Shown: piece by piece, positions 27,980 to 36,114 of the stretch
Position numbering within the stretch: the first letter of the stretch is position 1
Layout: each line of letters begins with the position of its first letter
NCBI RefSeq assembly: GCF_021390645.1
Contig: NZ_JAJEJT010000002.1
Span: 124,001 to 188,000 of the forward strand
DNA from: Paraburkholderia flagellata
Lineage (GTDB): Bacteria > Pseudomonadota > Gammaproteobacteria > Burkholderiales > Burkholderiaceae
Reading direction: 5' to 3'
Length of the DNA: 64,000 nucleotides
The notes under the pieces: model-generated
The model's database searches: none
What the model was told of the DNA's origin: nothing
The model's input: the letters and a program-made list of their open reading frames with translations, nothing else
Made by a program: the position numbers and the translations under genes

Positions 27980-28798
27980 TCAGGCTGCAGCGGTGAGCAG
28001 CGATTCGTGTGCGCCGGCGCGCGGCGCGGTGAGTTCGAGCACGCGCGTGGCGACGCGCTCGCGCGTGTCCTCGTCGTGGAACACGCCGACGATCGCCGCG
28101 CCGCGTTCGCGCGCCTCGCCAATCAGGCTCGCGACGACTTCGCGGTTTTGAGCGTCGAGCGAGGCCGTGGGTTCGTCGAGTAACAGGACGCGGTGCTGCG
28201 CGATCAGGCCCCGCGCGATGTTCACGCGTTGCTGCTCGCCGCCGGAGAACGTGGCGGGCGCGAGCGGCCAGAGGCGCTGCGGCACGTTCAGGCGTGCAAG
28301 CAGAGTTTGCGCGCGCTCGCGGGCTTCGTCTTCCTCCACGCCGCGCGAAACGAGCGGCGCGGCCACGATGTCGAGCGTGCTCACGCGCGGAATCACGCGC
28401 AAAAACTGGCTCACGTAGCCCACCACGTTGCGGCGCAGGCGCAGGATGTCGTGAGGCGCTGCGCCCGTGATCTCCAGATGCTCGAGCGGCGCGCCTTCGT
28501 CGCGGATCGCGATCGAGCCGCCGCTCGCGAGATAGTTGCCGTACAGGCAGCGCAAAAACGTGCTCTTGCCCGCGCCCGACGGTCCGACCAGCACGATGCA
28601 TTCGCCGCGCTCCACGTCGAGCGAAACGCCCGCGAGCGCTTCGATGCCGATGCCGCCCTGGCCGTGCAGCGTGAAGGTCTTGCGTACGTCTTCGGCGCGC
28701 AGCATGAGCGCGGGGCGTTCGATGAACGCGCGCGTGCCACGGGCACCGCGCGCCGCCGCCGATTCTGTCGATGATGAAGTGAAAGTCATGTCGATCAT
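27980..28798 (-). CDS. phnL: PhnL: ABC-type ATPase of the C-P lyase complex
   Basis: A 272-residue ABC ATPase. Walker A is GPSGAGKST (72-80), the signature is FSGGEQQRV and Walker B is VLLLDEPTASLDA. In E. coli PhnL binds the PhnGHIJK complex and is needed for C-P bond cleavage; it is not a transporter subunit. The N-terminus has about 30 extra residues before the ABC fold (LMLRAEDVRKTF), so a start further downstream is possible; I use the ATG at 28798, one base after the phnK stop. Close packing implies translational coupling. Confidence 0.95.
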   Translation of the reverse strand: MIDMTFTSSSTESAAARGARGTRAFIERPALMLRAEDVRKTFTLHGQGGIGIEALAGVSLDVERGECIVLVGPSGAGKSTFLRCLYGNYLASGGSIAIRDEGAPLEHLEITGAAPHDILRLRRNVVGYVSQFLRVIPRVSTLDIVAAPLVSRGVEEDEARERAQTLLARLNVPQRLWPLAPATFSGGEQQRVNIARGLIAQHRVLLLDEPTASLDAQNREVVASLIGEARERGAAIVGVFHDEDTRERVATRVLELTAPRAGAHESLLTAAA

Positions 28799-28799
28799 C

Positions 28800-29570
28800 C
28801 TAGACCGGCAGCACGGATGCCACCAGCGTCTGCGTATAGGGATGTTGCGGGTCGTCCAGCACCTGGTCGGTCAGGCCCGATTCGACCACCGTGCCGCCTT
28901 GCATCACCATCAAGCGATGCGCGAGCAGGCGCGCCACGCCGATGTCGTGCGTGACGATCAGCACCGAAAGATGCAGTGTGCCCGTGAGCGTGCGCAGCAG
29001 GTCGAGCAGGCGCGCTTGCACGGACACGTCGAGACCCGCCGTGGGTTCGTCCATGAAGACGAGGCGCGGCCCGGTGACGAGATTGCGCGCGATTTGCAAG
29101 CGCTGCTGCATGCCGCCCGAAAACGCCGAGGGCAATTCGTCGATGCGCTGGGCGTCCAGCTCCACGCGCTGCATCCATTGCTGTGCCGTGTTGCGGATCT
29201 GCCCATAGTGGCGCGCGCCCACGGCCATCAACGGCTCGCCGATATTGGCGCCCGCGGAAACGCCCGCTCGCAGCCCGTCGCGCGGATTCTGCTGCACGAA
29301 GCCCCATTCGGTGCGCGCGAGCAGGCGCCGGCGCGGCTCGGAAAGCGTGCGCAGGTCGAGCGTTTCGCCATTCGCGTTCGTGTAGCGCAGCGTGCCCGAG
29401 TCGGACTCGGTGCGCAGCGCGAGCGTGTTGAGCAGCGTAGTCTTGCCCGAGCCCGATTCGCCGACGATGCACAGCACCTCGCCGGGATACAGGTCGAAGC
29501 TCACGTCGCGGCAGCCGTTGCGGCCGCCGTACTGCTTCGTGAGCGATCTTGCGCTTAGCAGCGGCGTCAT
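28800..29570 (-). CDS. phnK: PhnK: ABC-type ATPase of the C-P lyase complex
   Basis: A 256-residue ABC ATPase similar to oligopeptide-transporter ATPases but belonging to the C-P lyase core, where it binds PhnJ. Walker A is GESGSGKTT (37-45), the signature FSGGMQQRLQ, Walker B LVFMDEPTAGLDV, followed by a switch His in THDIGV. The C-terminus HPYTQTLVASVLP is the oligopeptide-ATPase-like tail. The ATG overlaps the phnJ stop (ATGA), so translation is coupled. Confidence 0.96.
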   Translation of the reverse strand: MTPLLSARSLTKQYGGRNGCRDVSFDLYPGEVLCIVGESGSGKTTLLNTLALRTESDSGTLRYTNANGETLDLRTLSEPRRRLLARTEWGFVQQNPRDGLRAGVSAGANIGEPLMAVGARHYGQIRNTAQQWMQRVELDAQRIDELPSAFSGGMQQRLQIARNLVTGPRLVFMDEPTAGLDVSVQARLLDLLRTLTGTLHLSVLIVTHDIGVARLLAHRLMVMQGGTVVESGLTDQVLDDPQHPYTQTLVASVLPV

Positions 29571-30496
29571 GCTTTTTCTCCTGCTTCGTTCGTTGCGTGC
29601 GCATCGATAGGCTCGCGCCGGTCGTGGCAGTAGTCGCTGTCCGAGCACACGAACATGCGCTTGCCCGCGTCGTCGACGATCATCTCGTCGAGGAAGCTTT
29701 CGCGCGAGCCGCACAACGCACACGCGTGCTCCCAGCGCTGCACTTCAAACGGATGGTCGTCGAAATCGAGGCTCTTCACCGGCGTGTACGGCGGGATCGC
29801 GTAGATGCGGCGCTCGCGGCCCGCGCCGAACAACTGCAGCGCAGCGTTCATATGGAGCTTGGGGTTGTCGAACTTCGGAATCGGCGAGGGCGACGTGAGA
29901 TAGCGGCTGTTCACCGTCACCGGGTAGTCGTAAGTCGTGGCGATGCTGCCGTGCTGCACGATGTCCTCATACAGCTTCACGCTGATGAGTCCATAGTCGG
30001 CGAGCGCGTGCAGCTTCTTGCATTCGGCCACGCGCGGCTCCAGCCGGAATAGCGGCTCGGGCATCGGCACCTGGTAGACGAGGATTTGCTTGTCCGTGAG
30101 CGGCGTTTCCGGAATGCGGTGCCGGGTCTGGACGATCGAAGCCTCGCTCGTGCGGCGCGTGGTGGCCACGCCCGTCGTGCGCGCGAAAAAGCGGCGGATG
30201 TTCACGGCGTTCGTGGTGTCGTCCGAGCCCTGGTCGATCACCTTGAGCGTGTCCTTCGCGCCGATGATCGCCGCCGTCACCTGGATGCCGCCCGTGCCCC
30301 AGCCATATGGCAGCGGCATTTCACGCGAGGCGAACGGCACCTGGTAGCCCGGCACGGCCACGGCCTTGAGGAGCGCGCGGCGCAGCATGCGCTTGGTCTG
30401 CTCGTCGAGGTACGCGAAGTTGTAGCCCGAGACGGCCTGCGTTTCGTGCGACGCGACTTCGGCTGCGGTGTTTTGCAAGGTATCGGGCGCGTTCAT
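29567..30496 (-). CDS. phnJ: PhnJ: carbon-phosphorus lyase, radical SAM
   Basis: The 309-residue catalytic subunit that cleaves the C-P bond of ribose 1-alkylphosphonate 5-phosphate by a radical SAM reaction, releasing alkane and cyclic ribose phosphate. The unusual iron-sulphur motif CxxC-x21-C is intact at Cys259, Cys262 and Cys284, followed by Cys290; these match E. coli Cys241, 244, 266 and 272 in spacing. Other PhnJ blocks are YNFAYLDEQTKRMLRRALLK and GWGTGGIQVTAAIIG. About 20 extra N-terminal residues are present. Both ends overlap neighbours by ATGA. Confidence 0.98.
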   Translation of the reverse strand: MNAPDTLQNTAAEVASHETQAVSGYNFAYLDEQTKRMLRRALLKAVAVPGYQVPFASREMPLPYGWGTGGIQVTAAIIGAKDTLKVIDQGSDDTTNAVNIRRFFARTTGVATTRRTSEASIVQTRHRIPETPLTDKQILVYQVPMPEPLFRLEPRVAECKKLHALADYGLISVKLYEDIVQHGSIATTYDYPVTVNSRYLTSPSPIPKFDNPKLHMNAALQLFGAGRERRIYAIPPYTPVKSLDFDDHPFEVQRWEHACALCGSRESFLDEMIVDDAGKRMFVCSDSDYCHDRREPIDAHATNEAGEKA

Positions 30497-31629
30497 GCGG
30501 CCTCCTTGTTTTGCGCGTCGGCATCGGCGTCGGTGTCACTACCGGTGCCGCTTTCGTGCCGCGCGCGCAACTTGCGCACGAGTTCCAGCTCCGCCTGGAA
30601 ATCCACGTAGTGCGGCAGCTTCAGGTGTTGAACGAAGCCTGACGCTTCCACGTTGTCGCTGTGCGAGAGCATGAATTCGATGTCCTGAGTAGGCGAGGCG
30701 ATCGTCTCGCCCAGCTCCTCGGCTCGCAGCGCGCGATCGACGAGCGCCATCGCCATGGCCTTGCGCTCCGCGTGCCCGAACGCGAGACCGTAGCCTTGCG
30801 TGAATTGCGGCGGCACGTCTTTCGCGCCCGCGAACTGGTTGATCATCTGGCACTCGGTCAGGTCGATCTCGCCAATTTCGACAGCCTCGTCGAGTTCGTC
30901 CAGCATCATTTCTACGCAGACCGAACCAAACCGGATCTCGCCCGCGAACGGGTGCGAATGTGCGTAGCCGCGCTGCGTGGCATAGCCCATCGCGAGCAGG
31001 AAGCCCTCATCGCCGCGTGCGAGGTTCTGCAGGCGCACCGTGCGGTCGGCGGGGAACGCAAGCGGTTCGCGCGAGAGGTCGCCGGGCTCGCGCGCTTGCG
31101 GCGAGCGCGTTTCCTGTTCGATCAGGCCTTCCTTGTCGAGCAGCGAGACCACGCGGGGCATGGCTTCTTCGGGCGGCATTGCACGCGGCGTACCGGGCGT
31201 GGCGCCGGCCGCGTTGTCGCCCTCGGCCAGCAGCGCGAAGTCGAGCAGGCGCTGCGTGTAATCGTAGGTCGCGCCGAGCACCTGGCCGCCGGGCACGTCC
31301 TTGAAGGTGGCGGAAATGCGGCGTTCCACCACCATGTTTTCCGTTTCGACGGGCTGCGTATAGCCAAAGCGCGGCAGCGTGGTGCGATAGGCGCGCAGCA
31401 GGAAGATTGCTTCGACGAGATCGCCCGCTGCCTGCTTGATCGCAAGCGCGGCAAGTTCTTCGTCGTAGACCGAACCTTCGGCCATCACGCGCGCCACGGC
31501 GAGGCGCAACTGTTCGCGGATCTGCGCAACGCTCAGCTCGGGCACGCGCGTGTCGCCGCGGCGTGTTTCGTCGAGCAGGCGCCACGACGCTTCGATCGCG
31601 CGCTCTCCTCCTTTGACGGCGACGTACAT
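30493..31629 (-). CDS. phnI: PhnI: C-P lyase core subunit / purine ribonucleoside 5'-triphosphate phosphonylase
   Basis: A 378-residue subunit that, with PhnG, H and L, swaps the purine base of ATP or GTP for methylphosphonate. It starts MYVAVKGGERAI, the family's conserved start, and contains PRFGYTQPVETENMVVERRISATFKD (split over the lines) and the late SHSDNVEASGFVQHLKLPHYVDFQAEL. The ATG at 31629 overlaps the phnH stop by one base. The C-terminus carries an added Ser/Asp/Ala tail of about 15 residues (GTGSDTDADADA), likely disordered. Confidence 0.97.
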   Translation of the reverse strand: MYVAVKGGERAIEASWRLLDETRRGDTRVPELSVAQIREQLRLAVARVMAEGSVYDEELAALAIKQAAGDLVEAIFLLRAYRTTLPRFGYTQPVETENMVVERRISATFKDVPGGQVLGATYDYTQRLLDFALLAEGDNAAGATPGTPRAMPPEEAMPRVVSLLDKEGLIEQETRSPQAREPGDLSREPLAFPADRTVRLQNLARGDEGFLLAMGYATQRGYAHSHPFAGEIRFGSVCVEMMLDELDEAVEIGEIDLTECQMINQFAGAKDVPPQFTQGYGLAFGHAERKAMAMALVDRALRAEELGETIASPTQDIEFMLSHSDNVEASGFVQHLKLPHYVDFQAELELVRKLRARHESGTGSDTDADADAQNKEAA

Positions 31630-32270
31630 CAGTGCATCTCCACGAGAGTGGTGCGCGGCAGGCCCATCAGACGGTCGCCGCACACGAGATAGAAGTCGAT
31701 GCCGCACGGAAAGTGCGGCGCGAGGGCGGCGCGTTCGCGCCAGAAGCGCTCGGGCAGGCCGGCGGGCGCGATGCTGCAGCTCGTTTCGATGCCGGGGCCG
31801 CGCAGCGTGAGCGGCGCGCCGCCCGTGAGCGAATCGACCCGCACGAACACCGTGGCCGACTGCTCCGGCGATTCGGGCGTGCCGCTCGCGAAGGCTTCGA
31901 GCGGCGGCAGCGCGGCGGCGTCATGCACGTAGGCGAACGCGGCTTCACGCGCTTCCTGTGCAAGCGGCGCGCCTGCGTGAAAGCGCAGCGCGGCCGCGAG
32001 CGCGGCGTCGGGCTGCGCGAGCCATACGGGTGTGGCGTAGTCCGCGAGTGCGAGCAGCGAAGCGAAGGCTGCAAGGCCGGCGCGCGCGGGGGAGGCATTC
32101 GCCGCGGCGGCCGCGGGCAGCGGCGTCTCGATTACGCCGATCGTGCCGGGTCGCGCGAGCGCGTCGAGCAGCGTGCGGAACACGGTCTGCGTGTCGTGAA
32201 CGGGGTCGCCGAAGCCGGGCGCGAGCGCCGCGAGCAAATCGGGCGTCATGACATTGCGTTCGTTGCTCAT
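31629..32270 (-). CDS. phnH: PhnH: C-P lyase core subunit
   Basis: A 213-residue PLP-transferase-like fold protein without PLP, and part of the PhnGHIJ core complex. Conserved segments are LAPGFGDPVHDTQTVFRTLLDALARPG at the start, LLALADYATPVWL, and FPCGIDFYLVCGDRLMGLPRTT at the end. Its ATG overlaps the phnG stop (ATGA) and its stop touches the phnI start (TGATG), so translation of the three is coupled. Confidence 0.96.
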   Translation of the reverse strand: MSNERNVMTPDLLAALAPGFGDPVHDTQTVFRTLLDALARPGTIGVIETPLPAAAAANASPARAGLAAFASLLALADYATPVWLAQPDAALAAALRFHAGAPLAQEAREAAFAYVHDAAALPPLEAFASGTPESPEQSATVFVRVDSLTGGAPLTLRGPGIETSCSIAPAGLPERFWRERAALAPHFPCGIDFYLVCGDRLMGLPRTTLVEMH

Positions 32271-32785
32271 GCGTCACCTCGAACCATCGTGAAGAACTCG
32301 ACCCGCGTGCTGGCGGCGTCGGCGCGGCGCGCGGCGCGTCGTGCGGCGAGGCGCGCGGCGAGCGGCTGGATCAACCGCATATGCAACTGGTCGTGGCGGG
32401 CGGGCAGTTGCAGCAGCGCGTCGGCGAGTGCGGCCAACTCGGCGCGGCGTTTGTCGCGGCCCAAATGGCAGGCCACGCCGACCGGACCGGGTTGGCTTGC
32501 GTCGGCGCCTTCGGTGCCATCTGCGCTCGATGCCCGTAGGCGCAGCGTGGCGCGCGTGACGGTGGCTTCGCCCAGATTGAAGGCATCGCCGGTGCCGCCA
32601 ATGCGCCCGCGCACCATGGCAAGTCCGGTTTGTGGCGGACGCAGCCAGTCGAAAGCGGGCTCGGGTGCACCGGCGAGCGCGTCGCCGAGCGCCGCTTCAA
32701 GCTCGGCGCGCGGGGTGTGCGCGAGAACGGCCATCCATGCGCGCCGGCTTGCCGTTGCGGAGGATGGGGTGGAGGAAGCGTTCAT
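32267..32785 (-). CDS. phnG: PhnG: C-P lyase core subunit
   Basis: A 172-residue subunit, first gene of the phnGHIJKLM operon. The region from RRAWMAVLAHTP and LRPPQTGLAMVRGRIGGTGDAFNLGEATVTRATLRL is typical of PhnG; VACHLGRDKRRAELAALADALLQ follows. The last 30 residues are unusually Ala/Arg-rich (LAARLAARRAARRADAA), a local expansion compared with the usual 150-residue protein. I start at 32785 (MNASS). Upstream lie the PhnF palindrome (32878-32897) and the Pho-box-like repeat (32994-33011). Confidence 0.94.
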   Translation of the reverse strand: MNASSTPSSATASRRAWMAVLAHTPRAELEAALGDALAGAPEPAFDWLRPPQTGLAMVRGRIGGTGDAFNLGEATVTRATLRLRASSADGTEGADASQPGPVGVACHLGRDKRRAELAALADALLQLPARHDQLHMRLIQPLAARLAARRAARRADAASTRVEFFTMVRGDA

Positions 32786-32877
32786 CGGAGTTCCTGTGTC
32801 GTGAACGGGTGAGAACGGACATGGCAACTAGCCTGGCGACAGCCTGGTCCTGGACCTCGATTGAACCATCTATTCAT

Positions 32878-32897
32878 CTAAACGTCTAGACGTTTAG
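32878..32897. promoter_or_regulatory. Perfect 20-bp palindrome, probable PhnF operator
   Basis: CTAAACGTCTAGACGTTTAG is a perfect 20-bp palindrome in the divergent phnG/phnF spacer, 93 bp upstream of phnG and 108 bp upstream of phnF. GntR-family regulators bind such palindromes. Its 11-bp core ACGTCTAGACG recurs upstream of phnC at 52497-52507. Binding by PhnF is inferred. Confidence 0.75.
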
Positions 32898-32993
32898 TGG
32901 TACAGTCGTCCAATGCGAGCGCGACGGAGGTTTTCATATTTCCATCACGCCCTGCGCACTACAATGCACAAAACGCTATTGGAACCGAGAGGA

Positions 32994-33011
32994 ATGACAG
33001 CACCATGACAT
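32994..33011 (-). promoter_or_regulatory. Pho-box-like direct repeat upstream of phnG
   Basis: On the minus strand: ATGTCAT, 4 bp, CTGTCAT. Against the PhoB box (two CTGTCAT half-sites 4 bp apart) this matches 13 of 14 positions and points toward phnG. It overlaps the phnF start codon (33005), so if used it would also interfere with phnF expression. Confidence 0.6.
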
Positions 33012-33760
33012 CGAACGACGAGGCGCCGTCCAGCCTGCTTGAGCGCGGCGCGGGGGTGGCGGTGTGGCGGCAGATCGAGCAGATCCTCGCGGCGGAGATC
33101 GCTGCGAAGGGCTTCGGCGAAGACGGCCGGCTGCCTAGCGAGGGTGAGCTTGCGCGCCGCTTCGACGTGAACCGCCACACCGTGCGGCGCGCGATGCTGG
33201 GTCTCGCGGCGCTGGGCCTCGTGAGCGTGGAGCAGGGGCGCGGCACTTTCGTGCAGCCCGGCGCGATCGACTACAGCATCGGCAAGCGCACGCGCTTCAC
33301 GGAGAACCTGAAGCGTCATCAGCATTCGGCGGCGGGCAAGCTGCTCGCGTCGTCGCGCGGCAAGGCGGACCCCACGGTCGCCAAGGCGCTCGGCCTGCGC
33401 GCGGGCGCGCTCGTGTACCGCCTCGAAACGCTGCACGAGTCGGACGGCGTGCCGCTCACTTACGCGCGCAGCTGGTATCCCGCCGCGCGCTTCGCCGATC
33501 TGCCAGTCGTCATGGAGCGCGTCGACAGTACGTCGAAGGCCCTTGCCGAATACGGCGTGACCGACTATCTGCGCAAGTGGAGCCGCATCGGCAGCGTGCT
33601 GCCCGATGCCGAAGTGGCGCGCCGCCTGAACATCAACCGGCAGCAGCCGGTGCTGTGGGTGGAAAACGTCGACGTCGATCTCGACGGCGTGCCAATCAAG
33701 TACGGTGTCACGCATTTCGCCGCCGACCGCGTGCAACTGATGGTGGAGCACGACCTATGA
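33005..33760 (+). CDS. phnF: PhnF: GntR-family (HutC-type) phosphonate regulator
   Basis: A 251-residue repressor-type protein. The N-terminal GntR winged helix covers about residues 15-85 (GRLPSEGELARRFDVNRHTV and GLVSVEQGRGTFV), and the C-terminal HutC-like ligand domain about 95-250, with TRFTENLKRHQHSAAGKLL. The ATG at 33005 follows GAGGAA. It is divergent from phnG and first in a coupled set phnF-DUF1045-phnN: its stop overlaps the next ATG (ATGA). It probably binds the palindrome at 32878-32897 and the related one near phnC. Confidence 0.95.
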   Translation: MTSNDEAPSSLLERGAGVAVWRQIEQILAAEIAAKGFGEDGRLPSEGELARRFDVNRHTVRRAMLGLAALGLVSVEQGRGTFVQPGAIDYSIGKRTRFTENLKRHQHSAAGKLLASSRGKADPTVAKALGLRAGALVYRLETLHESDGVPLTYARSWYPAARFADLPVVMERVDSTSKALAEYGVTDYLRKWSRIGSVLPDAEVARRLNINRQQPVLWVENVDVDLDGVPIKYGVTHFAADRVQLMVEHDL

Positions 33761-34485
33761 GCGTGCTGCACGAAGATTGGAGCGAAGCCGCGCGCTTCGC
33801 GCTCTACTATGCGCCGCCGCGCGAGTCGGTGTGGTGGGAGGCGGGCTGCGCGTGGCTTGGCCGCGATCCGGAAACGGGCGACACCCTTGCGCCGCCACCG
33901 TGGCTCAGCGGCCTGCCGCAGCCGCTGGAAGGGCTCACGGTCGCGCCACGCCGCTATGGCTGGCACGGCACCCTCGTGCCGCCATTCCGTCTCGCGCCGG
34001 GCGTGACGCCCACGGCGCTCCTTGCGGCCGCGCAGCAGTGGGCGCAGGGGCAGGCGCGCTTCGAAGCCATTGTCGAAGCGGCGTTGCTCGGCCGCTTCGT
34101 AGCGTTGCGCCCCGCCGACGATGCCGGCGAAACCGCGCTGCGCGAACTGGCTGCCAACGCACTGCGCGCGCTCGGTTCGCTGCGCGCTGCGCAAACCCCC
34201 GCCGAGCTCGCGAAGCGCCTGGACGCGCCGCTCACGCCGCGCCAGCGCGCGTACGTCGAGGCGTGGGGCTACCCGTACGTGTTCGAAGAATTCCGCTTTC
34301 ACATGACGCTATCCGATTCGCTGAACGACGCGCAAACGTGCGCACAACTCGTCGATGCCTGGAACACGCAGATGCGCGATGCCAGAGCGCTGCCGGTGGA
34401 AGGCGCGGCGCTCTTCGTCGAGCCCGAGCCGGGCGCGCCGTTCGTGCTGTGGCGCCGCCTGCCGTTCGCGGGGGCCCGCGCATGA
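33757..34485 (+). CDS. DUF1045 protein of phosphonate operons (2H phosphoesterase-like)
   Basis: A 242-residue protein found in many phn operons (TIGR03223 type). It has two H-x-T/S-x motifs, HGTL near residue 69 and HMTL near residue 184 (FRFHMTLSD), the hallmark of 2H phosphoesterases, which act on cyclic phosphates or 2'-5' bonds. As no phnP is visible in the window, one attractive inference is that it opens the cyclic ribose 1,2-phosphate made by PhnJ; this is not shown. It overlaps phnF and phnN by ATGA at both ends. Confidence 0.9.
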   Translation: MSVLHEDWSEAARFALYYAPPRESVWWEAGCAWLGRDPETGDTLAPPPWLSGLPQPLEGLTVAPRRYGWHGTLVPPFRLAPGVTPTALLAAAQQWAQGQARFEAIVEAALLGRFVALRPADDAGETALRELAANALRALGSLRAAQTPAELAKRLDAPLTPRQRAYVEAWGYPYVFEEFRFHMTLSDSLNDAQTCAQLVDAWNTQMRDARALPVEGAALFVEPEPGAPFVLWRRLPFAGARA

Positions 34486-35033
34486 AGGGCGGTCTGATCT
34501 ACGTAATGGGACCATCGGGCGCGGGCAAGGACACGCTGCTGCGTTACGCGCGCGAGCGCCTGTCCGGCAAAGACGTCGTGTTCGCGCATCGCTATATCAC
34601 GCGCGAAGACAGCGGCGGCGAGAACCACATCGCGCTCACCGAAGCCGAATTCGAGGCGCGCTCGCAGCGCGGCCTCTTTGCGCTGCAATGGCGCAGCCAC
34701 GCGCTGCGCTATGGCGTGGGTGTGGAGATCGACCAGTGGATGACGCTTGGCTGCACCGTCGTGGTGAACGGCTCGCGCGCCTACGCGGGTGAGGCGTTCG
34801 AGCGCTATCCGCGCATGACGCTCGTGCACATCGAAGCCGCGCAGCACGTGCTGGCCGCGCGCCTCGCTTCCCGGGCGCGCGAAACGCCCGAGCAGGTCGC
34901 GGCGCGCCTCGCGCGGCGCGCTCCGTTCGAGGTGCCGGCGGGCGCGGCGTTCGCGCGCATCGACAACTCGGGGCATCTGGAGGAGGCGGGCGAGGCGTTC
35001 GTCGAGCTCGTGCAGCAGGTGGCGGCCGGGTAG
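34482..35033 (+). CDS. phnN: PhnN: ribose 1,5-bisphosphate phosphokinase
   Basis: A 183-residue guanylate-kinase-like enzyme that phosphorylates ribose 1,5-bisphosphate to PRPP, returning C-P lyase ribose to nucleotide synthesis. The P-loop GPSGAGKDTLLRYAR starts at residue 10; other conserved parts are FAHRYITRE, GENHIALTEAEF and VVVNGSRAYAGEAFERYP. Length fits E. coli PhnN (185). It is translationally coupled to the DUF1045 gene by ATGA. No clear terminator follows. Confidence 0.95.
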   Translation: MKGGLIYVMGPSGAGKDTLLRYARERLSGKDVVFAHRYITREDSGGENHIALTEAEFEARSQRGLFALQWRSHALRYGVGVEIDQWMTLGCTVVVNGSRAYAGEAFERYPRMTLVHIEAAQHVLAARLASRARETPEQVAARLARRAPFEVPAGAAFARIDNSGHLEEAGEAFVELVQQVAAG

Positions 35034-35139
35034 CGAGCGCCGTCCTTAACGGCCACTTAAGGGCTCGAAAGGGCTGGGGGATTTTTGGTTGGGTGAGGTT
35101 GCCGTGAGAAGATGCACGCGACCCGAGAACTCAACGAGA

Positions 35140-36066
35140 ATGCCCTTGGACCGTTTCCAGGAGATGCAGATTTTCACGCGCATCGTCGACCGCCGCAGCT
35201 TCACGCAGGCGGCCGAGGATCTAAACCTGCCGCGCGCGACGGTCACCAATTCGATCAAGCGTCTCGAAGCGCGCCTTGGCGTGCGCCTGCTCGAGCGCAC
35301 CACGCGCCAGGTGAAGCCGACGCTCGATGGCGACGCCTATTACCAGCGCTGCACGCGCCTGCTCGCCGACCTCGAGGAAACCGAGGAGGCGTTTCGCGAC
35401 ACCGATCCGCAGGGGCGCTTGCGCGTGAACATGCAGGGCACGCTCACGCAGTACTTCGTGATGCCGCGCCTGCAAGACTTTCTCGCGCGCTATCCGCGTG
35501 TCGAGCTTTTTATCGGCTCGGGCGACCACTTCGTCGATCTCGTGCGCGAGGGCGTGGACTGCGTGCTGCGCGCGGGCGAACTGGCCGACTCCTCGATGAT
35601 CGCGCGGCGCGTGGCGCTGCTGGAGCAGGTGACCTGCGCGAGCCCCGCGTATCTCGAGCGGCACGGCGACCCGGAGTCGATCGAGGCGCTCGCCGTCACA
35701 CACGCGGAAAATCCAGGCCGCGCAGGCCATCGGGCCGTGAACTATGTTTCGCCGGCTACGGGCCGCGCGCTCCCGCTCGAATTCACGACACCCGAAGGTA
35801 TCGTCCACGTGACGCTGCCGGGTCCGGTGGCCGTGAATGGCGCGGAACTCTACACGGCGGGCTCGCTGGCGGGGCTCGGTATCGTGCAGGTGCCGCGCTA
35901 CCGCGTGCGCGATCTGCTCGCCAACGGCGAGCTTTGCGTGGTGCTGCCGGCGCATCCGCCGCCGCCCTTGCCGGTTTCGGTGCTGTATCCGCAGAACCGC
36001 CAGTTGTCCCTGCGCGTGCGCGCTTTCGCCGACTGGCTCGTGCAGGTGTTTGCCGAGATTGCCTGA
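35140..36066 (+). CDS. LysR-family transcriptional regulator
   Basis: A 308-residue LysR regulator of the large DsdC/CrgA-like group. The winged helix is at about 1-60 (FTRIVDRRSFTQAAEDLNLP, then RATVTNSIKRLEARLGVRLL), and the effector domain follows with QGTLTQYFVMPRLQDFLARYP. I start at the ATG at 35140 (MPLDRFQEMQ), the typical start of the group. It stands between phnN and an IclR gene with no obvious target gene beside it, so its regulon is unknown. It is distinct from the CeoR-type LysR at 57.4 kb. Confidence 0.92.
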   Translation: MPLDRFQEMQIFTRIVDRRSFTQAAEDLNLPRATVTNSIKRLEARLGVRLLERTTRQVKPTLDGDAYYQRCTRLLADLEETEEAFRDTDPQGRLRVNMQGTLTQYFVMPRLQDFLARYPRVELFIGSGDHFVDLVREGVDCVLRAGELADSSMIARRVALLEQVTCASPAYLERHGDPESIEALAVTHAENPGRAGHRAVNYVSPATGRALPLEFTTPEGIVHVTLPGPVAVNGAELYTAGSLAGLGIVQVPRYRVRDLLANGELCVVLPAHPPPPLPVSVLYPQNRQLSLRVRAFADWLVQVFAEIA

Positions 36067-36114
36067 AATGGCTTGCGCGCGCCGGGCGGCGTGCTCAGTT
36101 GCCCTCAGTTGACT

